64,000 nt of DNA from Lepus europaeus (GCF_033115175.1 NC_084836.1:66523797-66587796); one strand, 5' to 3'. Counted from the first letter of the stretch, positions 40,367-49,954 are shown. The notes: generated from the sequence alone by a model not told the origin. Numbers and translations: made by a program.

Positions 40367-40430
40367 AAAAGAGAAGAAACCTCAGGCCATTGGCATCACC
40401 TTATTTCCCACCCCCAGACACCCCGCCCCG

Positions 40431-40879
40431 GCTGTGAGCAGGCAGCTGAGCCGCCCTGTGCCCCTGTGGTCTTCCGGGCCTCTGCCTTGAGTGTTGTGGG
40501 GTCACAGTGGCCCTCCTTGTTAGCACAGTGTCCCCAGGGCTCACCCGCAAGGTGGCATTTATCATCCCCCTGTCGCCCTTAGGGGGAGAGACACCTGTTG
40601 TCTGCAGGGCCCACATTCTGTTTGTCTGCCCCTGATGGACGCTCAGGCTGGCCCCGCCTTTTCGATACAACGATCACACCTTCACACTTGCATCACAGAG
40701 GCTGAGGCTTTGGCAAGGCTGGGTGTTTCCGTGGGGGAGCAGCGCCGACATGCGGAAAGCCGGGCCCTGGCACGTGGCTTCTGTGTTGGACTACGCTGGA
40801 ATTTCCCTCCCTCTGGGAACTTACTGAGCCGGGACTGTCCTCTGTCAATTCTCTCTCTGTTTTAACATTTTGATTTTTT
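40431..40879. other. Unannotated DNA
   Basis: No gene or repeat recognised. Confidence 0.5.
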
Positions 40880-40926
40880 TAATTAAAAAATTTGCTTTTT
40901 TGAGAGGCAGAGGGATGTGAGAGGGA

Positions 40927-40973
<47 letters not shown>

Positions 40974-41155
40974 AGCACTCCCATCTGCTGGTTCACTCCC
41001 CAAATGCCCACAAGAGCTAGGGCTAAGCTGGGGCCGAGAGCAGGATCTGGGAATTCAATCTGGGTGTCCCGTGCAGGTGCGGGGACCCAGCTCCCTGAGC
41101 CACCATCCCCTGCCCCCCAACCCTCAGCCTGAATTAGTTGGAAGCTGGAGTCAAC
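40880..41155 (-). repeat. Older C-repeat-type SINE with (GA)n, reverse
   Basis: A/T-rich left edge, an uninterrupted (GA)n run at about 40,929-40,970, CTCCCATCTGCTGGTTCACT, CTGGGAATTCAATCTGGGTG, CCTGAGCCACCATCCCCTGC and GGAAGCTGGAGTCA. The head end is missing. Confidence 0.85.
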
Positions 41156-41550
41156 AGTTAGAGAGGGCTGTTGAGCCCCGGCGCTGGTTCTGGCATGGGC
41201 TGTGTGTGTCTTGGCCCCTGGGCCAAATGCCCACTGTTCTGTTTTTATTGTCACTGCTATCTTGGTCCTGTGCTGCACTGCTCAGCCCAGGAGTCTCGGA
41301 TCCGGCTCCTGAGGCTTCAGAGACACCCTTGCTGAGTGGGTGTCTTCCCACTGGGGAGGAGTTATGGGTCTGCTCCCCAGGGACCCTCCTGAAGATAGTC
41401 TGTGCGGGCACCAGGGTCGAGGGGAGGCAGGACAGAGTCTGGGATCTGGGCCCCCGGCCTCCACCTCCACTTTAGTCTCCAGACACGCACTGAGCCCAGT
41501 GCATTCTTGCACCAGCCACAGCTGCTGCGCCTGCCCTCATGCCTTGCCAT
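41156..41550. other. Unannotated DNA
   Basis: Nothing recognised. Confidence 0.5.
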
Positions 41551-41552
41551 TC

Positions 41553-41615
41553 TGGGGGCCAGCGCTGTGGCGTAGCAGGTGATGCCAGCATTCCATATGG
41601 GCACTGGTTCCTTTG
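41553..41615 (+). repeat. C-repeat SINE head fragment
   Basis: GGGGGCCAGCGCTGTGGCGT, AGCAGGTGATGCCAGCATTC and ATATGGGCACTGGTTC. The A box is intact, but the copy breaks off right at the B box. Confidence 0.85.
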
Positions 41616-41849
41616 CAGTTCTAGTAGTAAGAACATTCCAGGTAAACAAAACCCTGCCAGGTTGTATAAGCTCTGTCATTGTTGAATGAACGAATGAACA
41701 AACAAGAAAGTGCTTAGTGTTTGTTCTAGAAAGAAAACATGAAAAAATCAAAGTTATAAGTCCCTCCCTGTTGCCAACATCACTTCCCTGTTCCTCTGAG
41801 AGAGCCGTATTCGGGTGGTGGGCAACAGTAGCTATTAATGGCGACCTTC
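41616..41849. other. Unannotated DNA, weak L2-like trace
   Basis: CATTGTTGAATGAACGAATG near 41,678 recalls the L2 terminal TGAATGAATGA wording; too short for a firm call. Confidence 0.35.
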
Positions 41850-41995
41850 ACTGGGCTGGCCACACAGCGCCATATTTGCATATCCCATTGACGTTCACCC
41901 TCTGAATGAGAAACAATTGCTCCCATCTTGAAGATGAGAAAAATGGAGACTGAGTTTGGGTATTTATCTAAAATCACGTGTGTAGCAGCAAGCAG
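41850..41995 (-). repeat. MIR-like, reverse
   Basis: TCCCATCTTGAAGATGAGAA, ATGGAGACTGAGTTTGGG and TATCTAAAATCACGTGTGTAG recall the MIR core complement (cccattttacagatgaggaaactgaggct ... tcacacagc). The left part contains ATATTTGCATATCCC with an octamer at 41,874-41,881. Confidence 0.55.
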
Positions 41996-42737
41996 CTGAC
42001 TTTTTCCCGGACCCTGGGATGTGTGTGTGTTTTCATTGCCATCCTTTGTGATACGTTCCTGGCTTTCCAAGGCCCCTGCACAGAGGCAGCTGGTGGCCGC
42101 CCCATCCCGCCAGGCGGCTCCCCTGGCAGCTAGCTGGCGTGTGGCCAGTTCTGTCTCGCGGGTAGACGGGAAGGACCGGTTTTGCTCTCTGAGGTGTCTT
42201 CCTCCCAGACCTAGCTGAGCTGCCCCTTGTCTGTGGGAGGAACCAGGGAGGCCTGGGTGTTGTCCACAGAACTGCCGATGTTGGTGAGAGGGGGCTTCAG
42301 CAAGGCAGATAGCAAAGCTGATGGCTCCCAGCCTGGCAGCCGCTGCCCCCCCCCCCCCCCAACCAGCCACCCAGGCCATCCTGACTTCAACTAAAAACTG
42401 TGCGGTGTTCCCATGCGCACCTGCATTTGTTCACCTCTGACAGCAAACACACATGAGCAAACACGAGGGCTGGGCACGCTGTGGAGAAGCCAGTTGCTGG
42501 GGCTCAGCCCCAGGTGTCCAGCCCCACCCTACACAATGCAGTGTGGGGAGGGCTTCCCATGACCCCCGACCTCTGCTAACCCCTTCCTCACGAGGAACTC
42601 CGCTGCTCCTTCCCGCCTCCCTACCAAGTGCGAGCCACTGTGAAAAGCTGGTGGAAGACACAATTAGCAGGAGGAGTTCATTCTGATGCCAACTTTTTTT
42701 TCATGTTACATGGAAAGTCTTTATTAAGAAAACCTGG
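41996..42737. other. Unannotated DNA
   Basis: A C-run lies at 42,347-42,360. No gene or further repeat recognised; the minus frame 41,780-42,379 (199 residues) is unmatched. Confidence 0.45.
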
Positions 42738-43054
42738 AGGCCAGCGTTCTGACACAGTGGGTCAGGCCATCGCCTGTGACCCACACTGGACGACTGAGTC
42801 CCAGCTCCTCCACTGCTGGTTCAGCTCCCTGCTAATGCTCCCGGGAAGGCAGCAGCAGATGGCCCATGTACACGGACCCCTGCTACCCATGTGAGAGACC
42901 TGGACGGAGTTCCTGGCTCCTGGCTTTGACCTGGCCCAAACCTGTCTGTTGTGGCCATTTGTGGAGTGAACCAGAGGATGGACGATCTCTCTCTTTCTCT
43001 TTGTCACTCTGCCTTTCAAACACATAAATAAATCTTTTAAAAAAGAAAAGAAAA
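42738..43054 (+). repeat. C-repeat SINE
   Basis: GAGGCCAGCGTTCTGACACA, CTGCTGGTTCAGCTCCCTGC, TGAGAGACCTGGACGGAGTT, CTTTCAAACACATAAATAAA and an A/G-rich tail AAAAAAGAAAAGAAAA into which the next copy inserted. Confidence 0.93.
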
Positions 43055-43304
43055 GGGGCCGGCACTGTGGCATAGCAGGTAAAGCCGCCACCTGCAGTGC
43101 CAGCATTACATATGGGTGCTGGTTCGAGTCCCAGCTGCTCCACTTCCCATCCAGCTCTCTGTTATGGCCTGGGAAAGCAGTAGAAGATGGCCCAAGTCCT
43201 TGGGACCCTGCACCCATGTAGGAGACCAGGAAGAAGCTCCTGGCTTCGGATCAGCACAGCTCCGGCTGTTGCAGCCAATTGGGGAGTGAACCAGCAGATG
43301 GAAG

Positions 43305-43344
<40 letters not shown>

Positions 43345-43398
43345 GCTCCTTCTCTCTCTGTGTAACTCTGACTTTCAAATAAATAATAAAATAAATAT
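43055..43398 (+). repeat. C-repeat SINE inserted at the tail of the previous
   Basis: A near-consensus copy: GGGGCCGGCACTGTGGCATA, A box GTGGCATAGCAGGTAAAGC, B box GGTTCGAGTCCC, a (CT)n stretch at 43,308-43,341, tail AAATAAATAATAAAATAAA. The target duplication is the A/G-rich run TTTAAAAAAGAAAAGAAAA (43,036-43,054) repeated as TTTTAAAGAAAAGAAAAAAA (43,398). Confidence 0.96.
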
Positions 43399-43418
43399 TT
43401 TAAAGAAAAGAAAAAAAA

Positions 43419-43461
43419 CTCTGCATGGTTAAAATAAATTTTTTGCACTAAAATAAACTCC
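43419..43461. repeat. MITE-like palindrome fragment
   Basis: GCATGGTTAAAATAAATTTT then TTTTGCACTAAAATAAACTC matches the right arm of the 6683-6837 element. Confidence 0.5.
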
Positions 43462-43467
43462 TACTTA

Positions 43468-43735
43468 GAAAAAAATAAATTTTATGTGATAGGCAGAGAG
43501 ATCGACAGAACTTCTGTTTGCTGGCCCCCTCTCCAACACCGGGGCTGGGCCCTACAGAAGCTGGAAGCCAAGAATGCAAACCAGGTTTCCCAAGTGGGTG
43601 GCGAGGACCCAAGTACTTGAGCTGTGACCACTGCCTCCCAGTTAGCAGGACCCCGGATCAGCAGTGGAGCAGTGAGAACCCATCCAGCACTCTGATATGG
43701 AACGCTTAACCCATTAAGCCAGGATACTCACCCCA
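43468..43735 (-). repeat. Older C-repeat-type SINE, reverse
   Basis: TTTATGTGATAGGCAGAGAG, GCTGGAAGCCAAGAATGC, CCCAAGTACTTGAGCTGTGA, GATCAGCAGTGGAGCAG and TTAACCCATTAAGCCAGGAT. Confidence 0.82.
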
Positions 43736-43749
43736 CTCACGTTATAAAA

Positions 43750-43845
43750 ATAATTAAGGAAACCGAGGCAGAGAAGTCAAGTGTTTTGCCCGCAGCCTTG
43801 GCGCCGGCAGGCGGTAGAGCCGGGGTGATGAGCCCAGCTGCCTGG
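43750..43845 (-). repeat. MIR-like core, reverse
   Basis: AATTAAGGAAACCGAGGCAG, AGTCAAGTGTTTTGCCC, GGCGGTAGAGCCGGGGTGAT follow the complement order (gaggaaactgaggc ... agtaacttgccc ... gtggcagagctgggat). Confidence 0.65.
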
Positions 43846-44796
43846 GCCGGGGTCAGGTGGGCTTGGCACAGCCGCCACCCGAGGGAGCTGGAGTTTGTTT
43901 ATCTGGCACTGGCTCCCTTTCCCCGGCCTCCCCCAGTCTTTATGGCCCATTGGAAAAAGCAAGGCAGAGCTGTGGCTCCCCAGGTGCCGATCCTTCAGCT
44001 GCCTCCTTGGCGCTGTCACTCTCTCCTTCTGCCGCTTGCCAAGGGCTCCAGCCGGGAAGACCACAGACAGCCCGCCAGGGATCAAGGTTCCCACAGAGAT
44101 GCAGCGGCTGTGAGCCATGAAGGAACGCACTGTTCCCTCACTCCCCGGTCGGTCGGTCGGAGCCAGCTGAAGCCCTTGTGCATCAGATCGGTGTGCTCAA
44201 AGCAAGGCCTCTGACCAGCTCCGAGACAGACGCAGGTGCCTGCAGGCGGAGGAGGCAGTGCCCAAGGGCAAGCTGGGGGGGAGGGGGCTGTCATTTCCTT
44301 TAGGCTTTACTTACCTGGTTACTTATTCAGTAACTTCTGATCACGCTCCCTGGAGCTCAGTGCTAGGTGTCAAGGAGGAGTGAGACTGAATCCCCGGCTA
44401 CACCCTGAGCTGGAGAAGAGAGGGGCGTTGCTTGTTGCCATGTGAGACCCCGGCCCACCCCCTCCCTCCCCGGGCTGGCTTTCTCTCCTCCTCCCCAGGC
44501 TGCTCGGTGCCCTTGGCCACCTGCTCCCCTGGGCTCTTGCTGTGAGTGAGCTGAGGTTAGGGCTTGAATGACCTGGCAGGGCAGAGAGAGGGTGGGGGAA
44601 GGTGTTTGTTTCTCTTGCCTCCCCCCTCACCTGCCTGAAGTTCGGGCAGTGGCTCTGGTTTCTTAATCGCCAGGGCCGCGCAGGGGGACCCATCCCCCAG
44701 CACCCCAGCTCACAGCAGGCTTTGTAGCTCTGCCTCTGTTTCTTTGGGTGCTGCATCAGCCCTCAGTGGTTCCTTTAATCCTGCCTATACCTTTAT
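43846..44796. other. Unannotated DNA
   Basis: Contains (GGTC)n wording TCGGTCGGTCGGAGCC at 44,146. No gene or repeat recognised. Confidence 0.5.
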
Positions 44797-45096
44797 TTAT
44801 TTATCTTTAAAAGATTTATTTATTTATTTGAGAGAGAGAGAGAGGTCTTCCATCTGCTGGTTCACTCCCCAGATGGCCGAAACAGCCAGAGCTGCGCTGA
44901 TCCGAAGCCAGGAGATTCTCCCAGGTCTCCCATGTGGGTGCAGGGGCCCAAGGACTTGGGCCATCTTCTACTGCTTTCCCAAGGCCATAGCAGAGAGCTG
45001 GATTGGAAGTGGAGCAGTCGGGACTCAAACTGGCGCCCATAAGGGATGCTGGCACTGCAGGCGACTTTACCCACTACACCACAGTGCCGGCCCCAT
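44797..45096 (-). repeat. C-repeat SINE, reverse, full length
   Basis: TTTATTTATCTTTAAAAG, (GA)n, CTTCCATCTGCTGGTTCACT, GCGCTGATCCGAAGCC, GGGACTCAAACTGGCGCCC and ACCACAGTGCCGGCCCC. Confidence 0.95.
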
Positions 45097-45107
45097 TAAA
45101 AGTGACC

Positions 45108-45225
45108 CCCGGAGCCAGTATTTATGGCCCAGTGGTTGAAGCCTCTGAAGCCTCTGCCTGCTTACCATATGGACTCTGGTTCAAATCCTAGCTGTTCCAC
45201 TTCCAATTCATCTCCCTTCCATTTG
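45108..45225 (+). repeat. C-repeat SINE, 3'-truncated
   Basis: CGGAGCCAGTATTTATGGCC head, CTTACCATATGGACTC, GGTTCAAATCCTAGCTG B-box region and GTTCCACTTCCAATTCATCT. It breaks off where a minus-strand copy begins. Confidence 0.85.
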
Positions 45226-45257
45226 GTTCCACTTCCAATCCATCTCCCTTCCATCTG
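45194..45257. repeat. 32-bp tandem duplication at a SINE junction
   Basis: The block beginning GTTCCACTTCCAATTCATCT at 45,194 is repeated from 45,226 as GTTCCACTTCCAATCCATCT, period 32, with very few differences. It spans the point where the plus-oriented SINE turns into a minus-oriented one. Confidence 0.9.
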
Positions 45258-45482
45258 CTAGTTCACTCCCCAATTGGCGCTGATCCAAAGCCAGGATCCA
45301 GGAGCTTCTTCCAGGTCTCCTACGTTAGTTAGGTGGGTGCAGGGGCCCAATGTACTGCTTTTCCAGGCCATAGCAGAGAGCTGGATCGGAAGTGGAGCAG
45401 CTGGGTCTTGAACTGGTAACCATATGGGATGCCGGCATTACAGGCGGGCGGCTTAACCTACTGCCACCACAGCGTCGGCCCC
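45246..45482 (-). repeat. C-repeat SINE, reverse, tail-truncated
   Basis: CCATCTGCTAGTTCACTCCC, GCGCTGATCCAAAGCCAGGA, CATAGCAGAGAGCTGGATCG, CATATGGGATGCCGGCATTA and CCACAGCGTCGGCCCC. The AT tail is absent because the copy is fused to the plus-oriented fragment. Confidence 0.92.
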
Positions 45483-45767
45483 TGCAGTGCAGCTTTGTTG
45501 CCGCCCTTCTCCAGGGCTCCCTGGAGGAAGGGGGCTTTGCACGGCGGAGGGAGACAGCGCCCTCCTGAGGGCTTGCACTAAAGGGCGGGCAGTCGCACTA
45601 AGGGCTCCCTTGAAAACAGATCACCGGGTGCTGTGAGAAGGCACAGCAGGGCAGGAAACCAGGCACGGCTGGGGACCCAGGCTGTGTCTGCCACTGGGAC
45701 AAGCTCATGGGAGCCTCTGGCCCTCACTCCCTCCGGGCGCCTGATTCTACTTCTCAGACGGCATCGC
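45483..45767. other. Unannotated DNA
   Basis: Nothing recognised between the SINE and the MIR. Confidence 0.5.
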
Positions 45768-45925
45768 CAGCTGGAATCCTGGAATCCTGGGTCCGCCCCT
45801 TCCGAGCGGTGGGATCTGGGGCAGGCTGCTTAACCTTCCGGTGCTCAGTTTCTCCAGCTGCAGGAACAGAGCTGGTGATGGCGCCGCCCCCCTGGCAGGG
45901 TTGTGGCCGAGGCCTCGTGAGGTCA
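45768..45925 (+). repeat. MIR-like, plus
   Basis: GAATCCTGGGTCCGCCCC, GGGATCTGGGGCAGGCTGCT, TAACCTTCCGGTGCTCAGTT and GGCAGGGTTGTGGCCGAGG follow MIR order (aatcctggctctgcc ... gggcaagtta ... taacctctctgtgcctcagttt ... agggttgttgtgagg). Confidence 0.7.
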
Positions 45926-46237
45926 CCATCCCGTGGTCTGCAGGTGCGGTGCTGGCCGGCAGTGAGCACCACCAATGCATGGTGAAAATGGAGCCCATGC
46001 CCTCTCCCCATACCCCACCCTCTGTCCTCTTGTCTTCCCAGGGTGGGGAAGGGGGACACAGTCCCAGCCCTCCCTCCCAACCTCCAGGCATCACCGTTCT
46101 GGACAGAGCAACAAGAACATGCACTCGGGCCTCCAGTGACCAACAGAATGGGCAGGGATGTGGCGCAATGCGTATGTGCAAAATGGTCCCTTCCCCGCCC
46201 CGGCCCCCTCGGCTTCCCGGAGCTGCAGGGGCCCGGG
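45926..46237. other. Unannotated DNA
   Basis: Nothing recognised. Confidence 0.5.
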
Positions 46238-46330
46238 AACTCTTGGTAACAGCACATTAAGCCCCTGTTTGTGGGAAGTTTAATTTAAACAGGAATTAGA
46301 GACGGCAAATGACTCTGGCAGCCAGATAAG
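46238..46330. promoter_or_regulatory. Candidate conserved noncoding element
   Basis: TTGGTAACAGCACATTAAGC, GGGAAGTTTAATTTAAACAG (with the palindrome GTTTAATTTAAAC), GGAATTAGAGACGGC and CAAATGACTC. An AT-rich block with homeodomain words and no repeat signature. Confidence 0.42.
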
Positions 46331-46644
46331 CCATCCCGGGAGAGCAAGGAAGAAGCCAAGAGAATCAGGCGAGACTAGGGCTGAACCTGAATTCTGCAGC
46401 CCCTGAGCAGCCGGGAGCAGGGGCAAAGCCGGGGGTCCTGGGTGAAGAACCCCTGCCCCCAGGCTCCCCACCCGCCCCCTTCTCCCACATCCTCCCCATT
46501 CCCCATCTTTATTCCAAGGTCCACTCTGACTCCAGCTCTCCCCACCCCCCACCCCGTGGTTTAGGGGAGCTTTATTCCTCTATTAGTTTGTTTCTTGTCC
46601 TATTCTGTCAACTACCTGCTATCTAACCTCCACCTGCTTAGTGC
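46331..46644. other. Unannotated DNA with AT-rich end
   Basis: GCTTTATTCCTCTATTAG, TTTGTTTCTTGTCC and TATTCTGTCAACTACCTGC (46,570-46,625) form a weak CNE candidate. Confidence 0.4.
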
Positions 46645-46765
46645 AGGGGGCACCTGTGGTATAGTGGAGGCAGCCTGAAAGCTAAGATGCCCAGGCAAAG
46701 TTCTCAGGGTCTCAGTTTCTTCATCTGAGCAATGGGGGTGCGAGAGTCTCTCTAAGAACTTGTGA
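46645..46765 (+). repeat. MIR, plus
   Basis: CACCTGTGGTATAGTGGAGG head-like, CAGGCAAAGTTCTCAGGG, TCTCAGTTTCTTCATCTGAG and CAATGGGGGTGCGAGAG. Confidence 0.7.
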
Positions 46766-47627
46766 GCCCCGACTTGTCACAGGAGAGCTGAGGGACAAGG
46801 ACACCCGGGGAATCTCGTTCTGTCACCCTATCCCTGCGTGCGAGGGGTTGGCAGTTTTGCTGCCTCCCCTCCACACACAGCCCGGGCCCAGGCTCCCACC
46901 CGGCCAGTAGACAGCTTGCTTTTTCCAGGCCTCCTGAGCCTGGCTCTGTGAGAGTGGCTGAGGGGTGGCAAAGCCCCAGGAGGTGGTGTTGACCTTGAAC
47001 ACCTGCTTCTCTGGGAAGGTCAAGGGGGATAGAGGGTGAGGTAGTAGGCCGGCTGCCAGAGCAGGTGTGGCCCTGACAGCTCACCCACAGCCCCTCAGTC
47101 TCAGAGGATGCTGGGGACACTGGCGGGGGTCTGGGCTTTGACCCCCAATGGCCTGGGGCAGCCTGTGGCTCAGGAGTCAGTGCCTGGCGCTGGCCCCGGC
47201 CCACGCTCCTTAGACAGAGGAGCGCAGTTGCCATCAGGGGCCTAGGGCCCAGCTGTGTGCCCACCTTGCCCGCCTGCCCCCTACCGAGCGTCTGGCTGCC
47301 CCTGGCGCCCCAGGCCTGCCCGCCATCTGGGCAGCTCCACCAAGAGCCCACTGCCAGGGGAGTGCCAGCGTTGATTTATGGGCCTGCAACCTTGGCGAGC
47401 TCGGGCTGTGTGCCCGGAACCTCCTCTGCTGTGGGAAGAGGCGCTCCTCTTAAAGAGACAGCGCTGAGGGCGGGGACAGCCAGCGTGGAAGCTGGGGGTT
47501 CCGGGGGCAGGGCTGACTAGGAAGGGCCCCCAGTGTTCCCCAGGGAGGCCCCCCTTCCCCATCACACACTCCTCCTCCGCAGATCCGGCCAGCGGTACCC
47601 GAGCTGTGCGATGGCGGTCTCTCCTCC
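46766..47627. other. GC-rich unannotated DNA
   Basis: No gene or repeat recognised. Overlapping frames at 46,752-47,351 and 47,281-47,709 (minus) are unmatched. Confidence 0.5.
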
Positions 47628-47735
47628 TAGACAGGGAACTCCCTGAGGGCAGCCATGAGGCCTGCTCTGCTCGCCCTGTGTGCAGCCCCCAGCACGAGGC
47701 CTGGCACATCGCAGAAGCTCAGTAAGAACTTGGTC
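47628..47735 (+). repeat. L2/MIR-type 3' end
   Basis: GACAGGGAACTCCCTGAGGG, CAGCCCCCAGCACGAGGCC, CTGGCACATCGCAGAAGCTC and AGTAAGAACTTGG match the L2 terminal order (gggaagctccctgagggcag ... ccccagcacagtgcctggcacatagtaggcgctcagtaa). Confidence 0.7.
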
Positions 47736-47739
47736 CGCT

Positions 47740-48055
47740 TGAGACCAACGTTGTGGAGCAGTGAGTTAAAGCTCCACCTGCAGTGCCGTCATCTCATATG
47801 CGAGCCACTTTGGGTCCCGGCTGCTCCTCTTTCGATCCAGCTCCCTGCTAATGCGCCTGGGAAAGCAGTAGAAGATGGCCCAAGTACCTGAGCCCCTGCA
47901 CCCACGTGGGAGACCCGGAAGAAGCTCCTGGCTCCTGGTTTCGGATTGGCGCAGCTCCGGCCATTGTGGCCATCTGGAGAGTGAACCAGCAGATGGAAGA
48001 CCTCCTTCTCTCTCTGTAACTCTAACTCTTAAGTAAATAAATAATAATTCTTTTT
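47740..48055 (+). repeat. C-repeat SINE
   Basis: GACCAACGTTGTGGAGCAGT, GGTCCCGGCTGCTCCTCTTT, CAGCTCCCTGCTAATGCGCC, CCGGAAGAAGCTCCTGGC and AAGTAAATAAATAATAATTC. Confidence 0.94.
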
Positions 48056-48139
48056 TCTTTTTTCAAAAAAGAACTTGTCAGGTCAAGGCAAGCATCGATA
48101 AGTGAGGGTCCCATGACCCGTCACAACTTCCTTTCCTTT

Positions 48140-48183
48140 TTCTTTTTAAGATTTATTTATTTATTTATTTGAAAGGCAGAATT

Positions 48184-48219
<36 letters not shown>

Positions 48220-48468
48220 CTTCTATCTGCTGGTTCACTCCTCAGATGGCTGCAAAAGCAGTAGGCCAGGCTAAGAGCCAGGAGTTTCTTAAAGATCTCC
48301 CACCTGGGTGCAGGGGCCCAAGCACTTAGGCCATTCTCCCCTGCTTTCCCAGGTGCATTAGCAGGGAGCTGGATCGGAAGTGGAGCAGCCGGGACTCAAA
48401 CTGGTACCCATATGGGAATGTGGCATTGAAGGCAGAGGCTTAACCCACCATGCCACAACACTGCCATC
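48140..48468 (-). repeat. C-repeat SINE, reverse
   Basis: TTTAAGATTTATTTATTT, (GA)n at 48,185-48,210, CTATCTGCTGGTTCACTCCT, GTGCATTAGCAGGGAGCTGG, GGGACTCAAACTGGTACCC and TTAACCCACCATGCCACAAC. Confidence 0.94.
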
Positions 48469-48469
48469 T

Positions 48470-48803
48470 GCCTTTTTTTTTTTTAAATATCTATTTGAAA
48501 GGCGGAGCAACACACAAACACACACATGCACACGCATATACACACAGACCTTGTTTATTTATTTATTTGAGAGACAGAGACAAACTTCCCACCAACTGAT
48601 TCACTCCCCAGATGCTCACAACAGCTGAAGCTGGGAACAAGGAACTCAGTTCAGGTGTCCCACGTGGATGGCAGGAGCCCAGTCACCTGCCCACCAAAAT
48701 GCCTCCCAGAATTCACATGGGCATGAGGATGAAGTCCGGAGGTGGAGCTGGGTGTGGAACCCGGGCACTCAGCCACTGGTTAAATGCCGCCCACTCCCCG
48801 GCA
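48470..48803 (-). repeat. Older C-repeat-type SINE, reverse, with (CA)n
   Basis: Poly-T and TTTGAAAGGCGGAGCAACAC, a CA-rich stretch at 48,508-48,548, CCACCAACTGATTCACTCCC, GGAACAAGGAACTCAGTTCA and GGTGTGGAACCCGGGCACTC. It could be two pieces, since TTTATTTATTTATTTGAGAG recurs at 48,556. Confidence 0.8.
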
Positions 48804-48804
48804 G

Positions 48805-49050
48805 TGTTTACTACACGCTAGGCTCTGGGTGCAGATTCCTGAGTGAACAGGGCGGGCATGACCCCTGAACTCAGAGGCTGGGACAGACCCAAAAAGTCGG
48901 CACACAGGTTAAGTACCTGAGTGCAAGGACAGTTGCTATGCAGGGGGCTGCGGTGGCCATGGGCAGGATGGAGTAGGAGCCCACTTGGTCAGGTGGCTGG
49001 GTGGCCGGGGACGGTGTCTCTGAGAGTAGGACGTTTGGGCTGAGGTCTGA
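48805..49050. repeat. L2-like remnant
   Basis: CACGCTAGGCTCTGGGTGCA, TTCCTGAGTGAACAGGGCGG, CATGACCCCTGAACTCAG and GGACGTTTGGGCTGAGGTCT resemble the L2 region reading (taggtgctggggatacagcagtgaacaagac ... tttgagctgaggtctgaa). Highly diverged. Confidence 0.45.
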
Positions 49051-49074
49051 GGGTGTGAAGAGTGGGCAGTAACA

Positions 49075-49770
49075 GGCAGGTGCCGCAGCTCACTAGGCTA
49101 ATCCTCCATCTGCAGCGCCGGCACCCCGGATTCTAGTCCCGATCAGGGCGCCGGATTCTGTCCTGGTTGCTCCTCTTCCAGTCCAGCTCTCTGCTGTGGC
49201 CCGGGAGTGCAGTGGAGGATGGCCCAAGCGCTTGGGCCCTGCACCCCATGGGAGACCAAGAGAAGCACCTGGCTCCTGGCTTCAGATCAGCGTGGTGCGC
49301 CAGCTGCAGCAGCCATTGGGGGGTGAACCAACAGAAAAGGAAGACCTTTTTTTTTTTTTTTTTTTTGGACAGGCAGAGTGGACAGTGAGAGAGAGACAGA
49401 GAGAAAGGTCTTCCTTTTGCTGTTGGTTCACCCTCCAATGGCCGCCGCGGTAGCGCACTGCGGCCGGCGCACCGCGCTGTTCCGATGGCAGGAGCCAGGT
49501 ACTTATCCTGGTCTCCCCTGGGGTGCAGAGCCCAAACACTTGGGCCATCCTCCACTGCACTCCCTGGCCACAGCAGAGAGCTGGCCTGGAAGAGGGGCAA
49601 CCGGGACAGGATCGGTGCCCCGACCGGGACTAGAACCCGGTGTGCCGGCGCCGCAAGGTGGAGGATTAGCCTGTTGAGCCACAGCGCCGGCCAGGAAGAC
49701 CTTTCTCTCTGTCTCTCTCTCTCTCACTGTCCACTCTGCCTGTCAAAAAAAAAAAAAAAAAAAAAAAAAG
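49075..49770 (+). repeat. Young C-repeat SINE interrupted by another
   Basis: The left part (49,075-49,350) reads AGGTGCCGCAGCTCACTAGG, AATCCTCCATCTGCAGCGCC, TCCTCTTCCAGTCCAGCTCT, ending ACAGAAAAGGAAGACCTTT. It resumes at 49,693 with AGGAAGACCTTTCTCTCTGT, CACTGTCCACTCTGCCTGTC and a long poly-A to 49,769. Confidence 0.95.
49351..49692 (-). repeat. Young C-repeat SINE nested in opposite orientation
   Basis: Poly-T, GGACAGGCAGAGTGGACAGT, GGTCTTCCTTTTGCTGTTGG, CCGACCGGGACTAGAACCCG, GGAGGATTAGCCTGTTGAGC, CACAGCGCCGGCC: complete at both ends. It is flanked by AGGAAGACCTTTT (49,338-49,350) and AGGAAGACCTTTC (49,693-49,705), 12 of 13 identical. Seen on its own strand the duplication starts AAAAGG, as expected of L1-endonuclease cutting. 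Confidence 0.97.
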
Positions 49771-49954
49771 AGGGGCAGTAACAGCCTTCCAGGCCCCCTG
49801 GGGGTGCACAGCAGCCTCAGGGTAGGGGATGGGAGGAAGGCCCTTTTCCCTAATCTGGGAATTCCTGTCTCTCCAAGGCAGGAGGACCAGGGCCACTGTG
49901 GAAAACCCTTGGAGAAGCCGCGAGGCCCTCTCCTGGGAGTGGTTAGGAAGCATG

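Larger units (their letters stand above)
39735..40430 (+). repeat. L1M-type LINE 3' fragment, interrupted
   Basis: The left part (39,735-39,875) reads GAGATGGAATTCAGGTATCA, CACCATTTGAAATATGGCAC, CTCAGTAGTTTTAGTCGTCA, AGAACATTTCCGTCACTTCC and AAAGAAACC. This is the familiar order of an old mammalian L1M 3' UTR. It resumes after the inserts at about 40,373 as GAAGAAACCTCAGGCCATTG and CATCACCTTATTTCCCACCC. It is the oldest layer of a three-level nest. Confidence 0.8.

Noticed and set aside
43055..43140. tRNA-like A and B boxes
   Set aside because: These belong to the tRNA-derived head of a C-repeat SINE, not to a functional tRNA gene: no cloverleaf, no anticodon arm, and the sequence continues into the SINE body.
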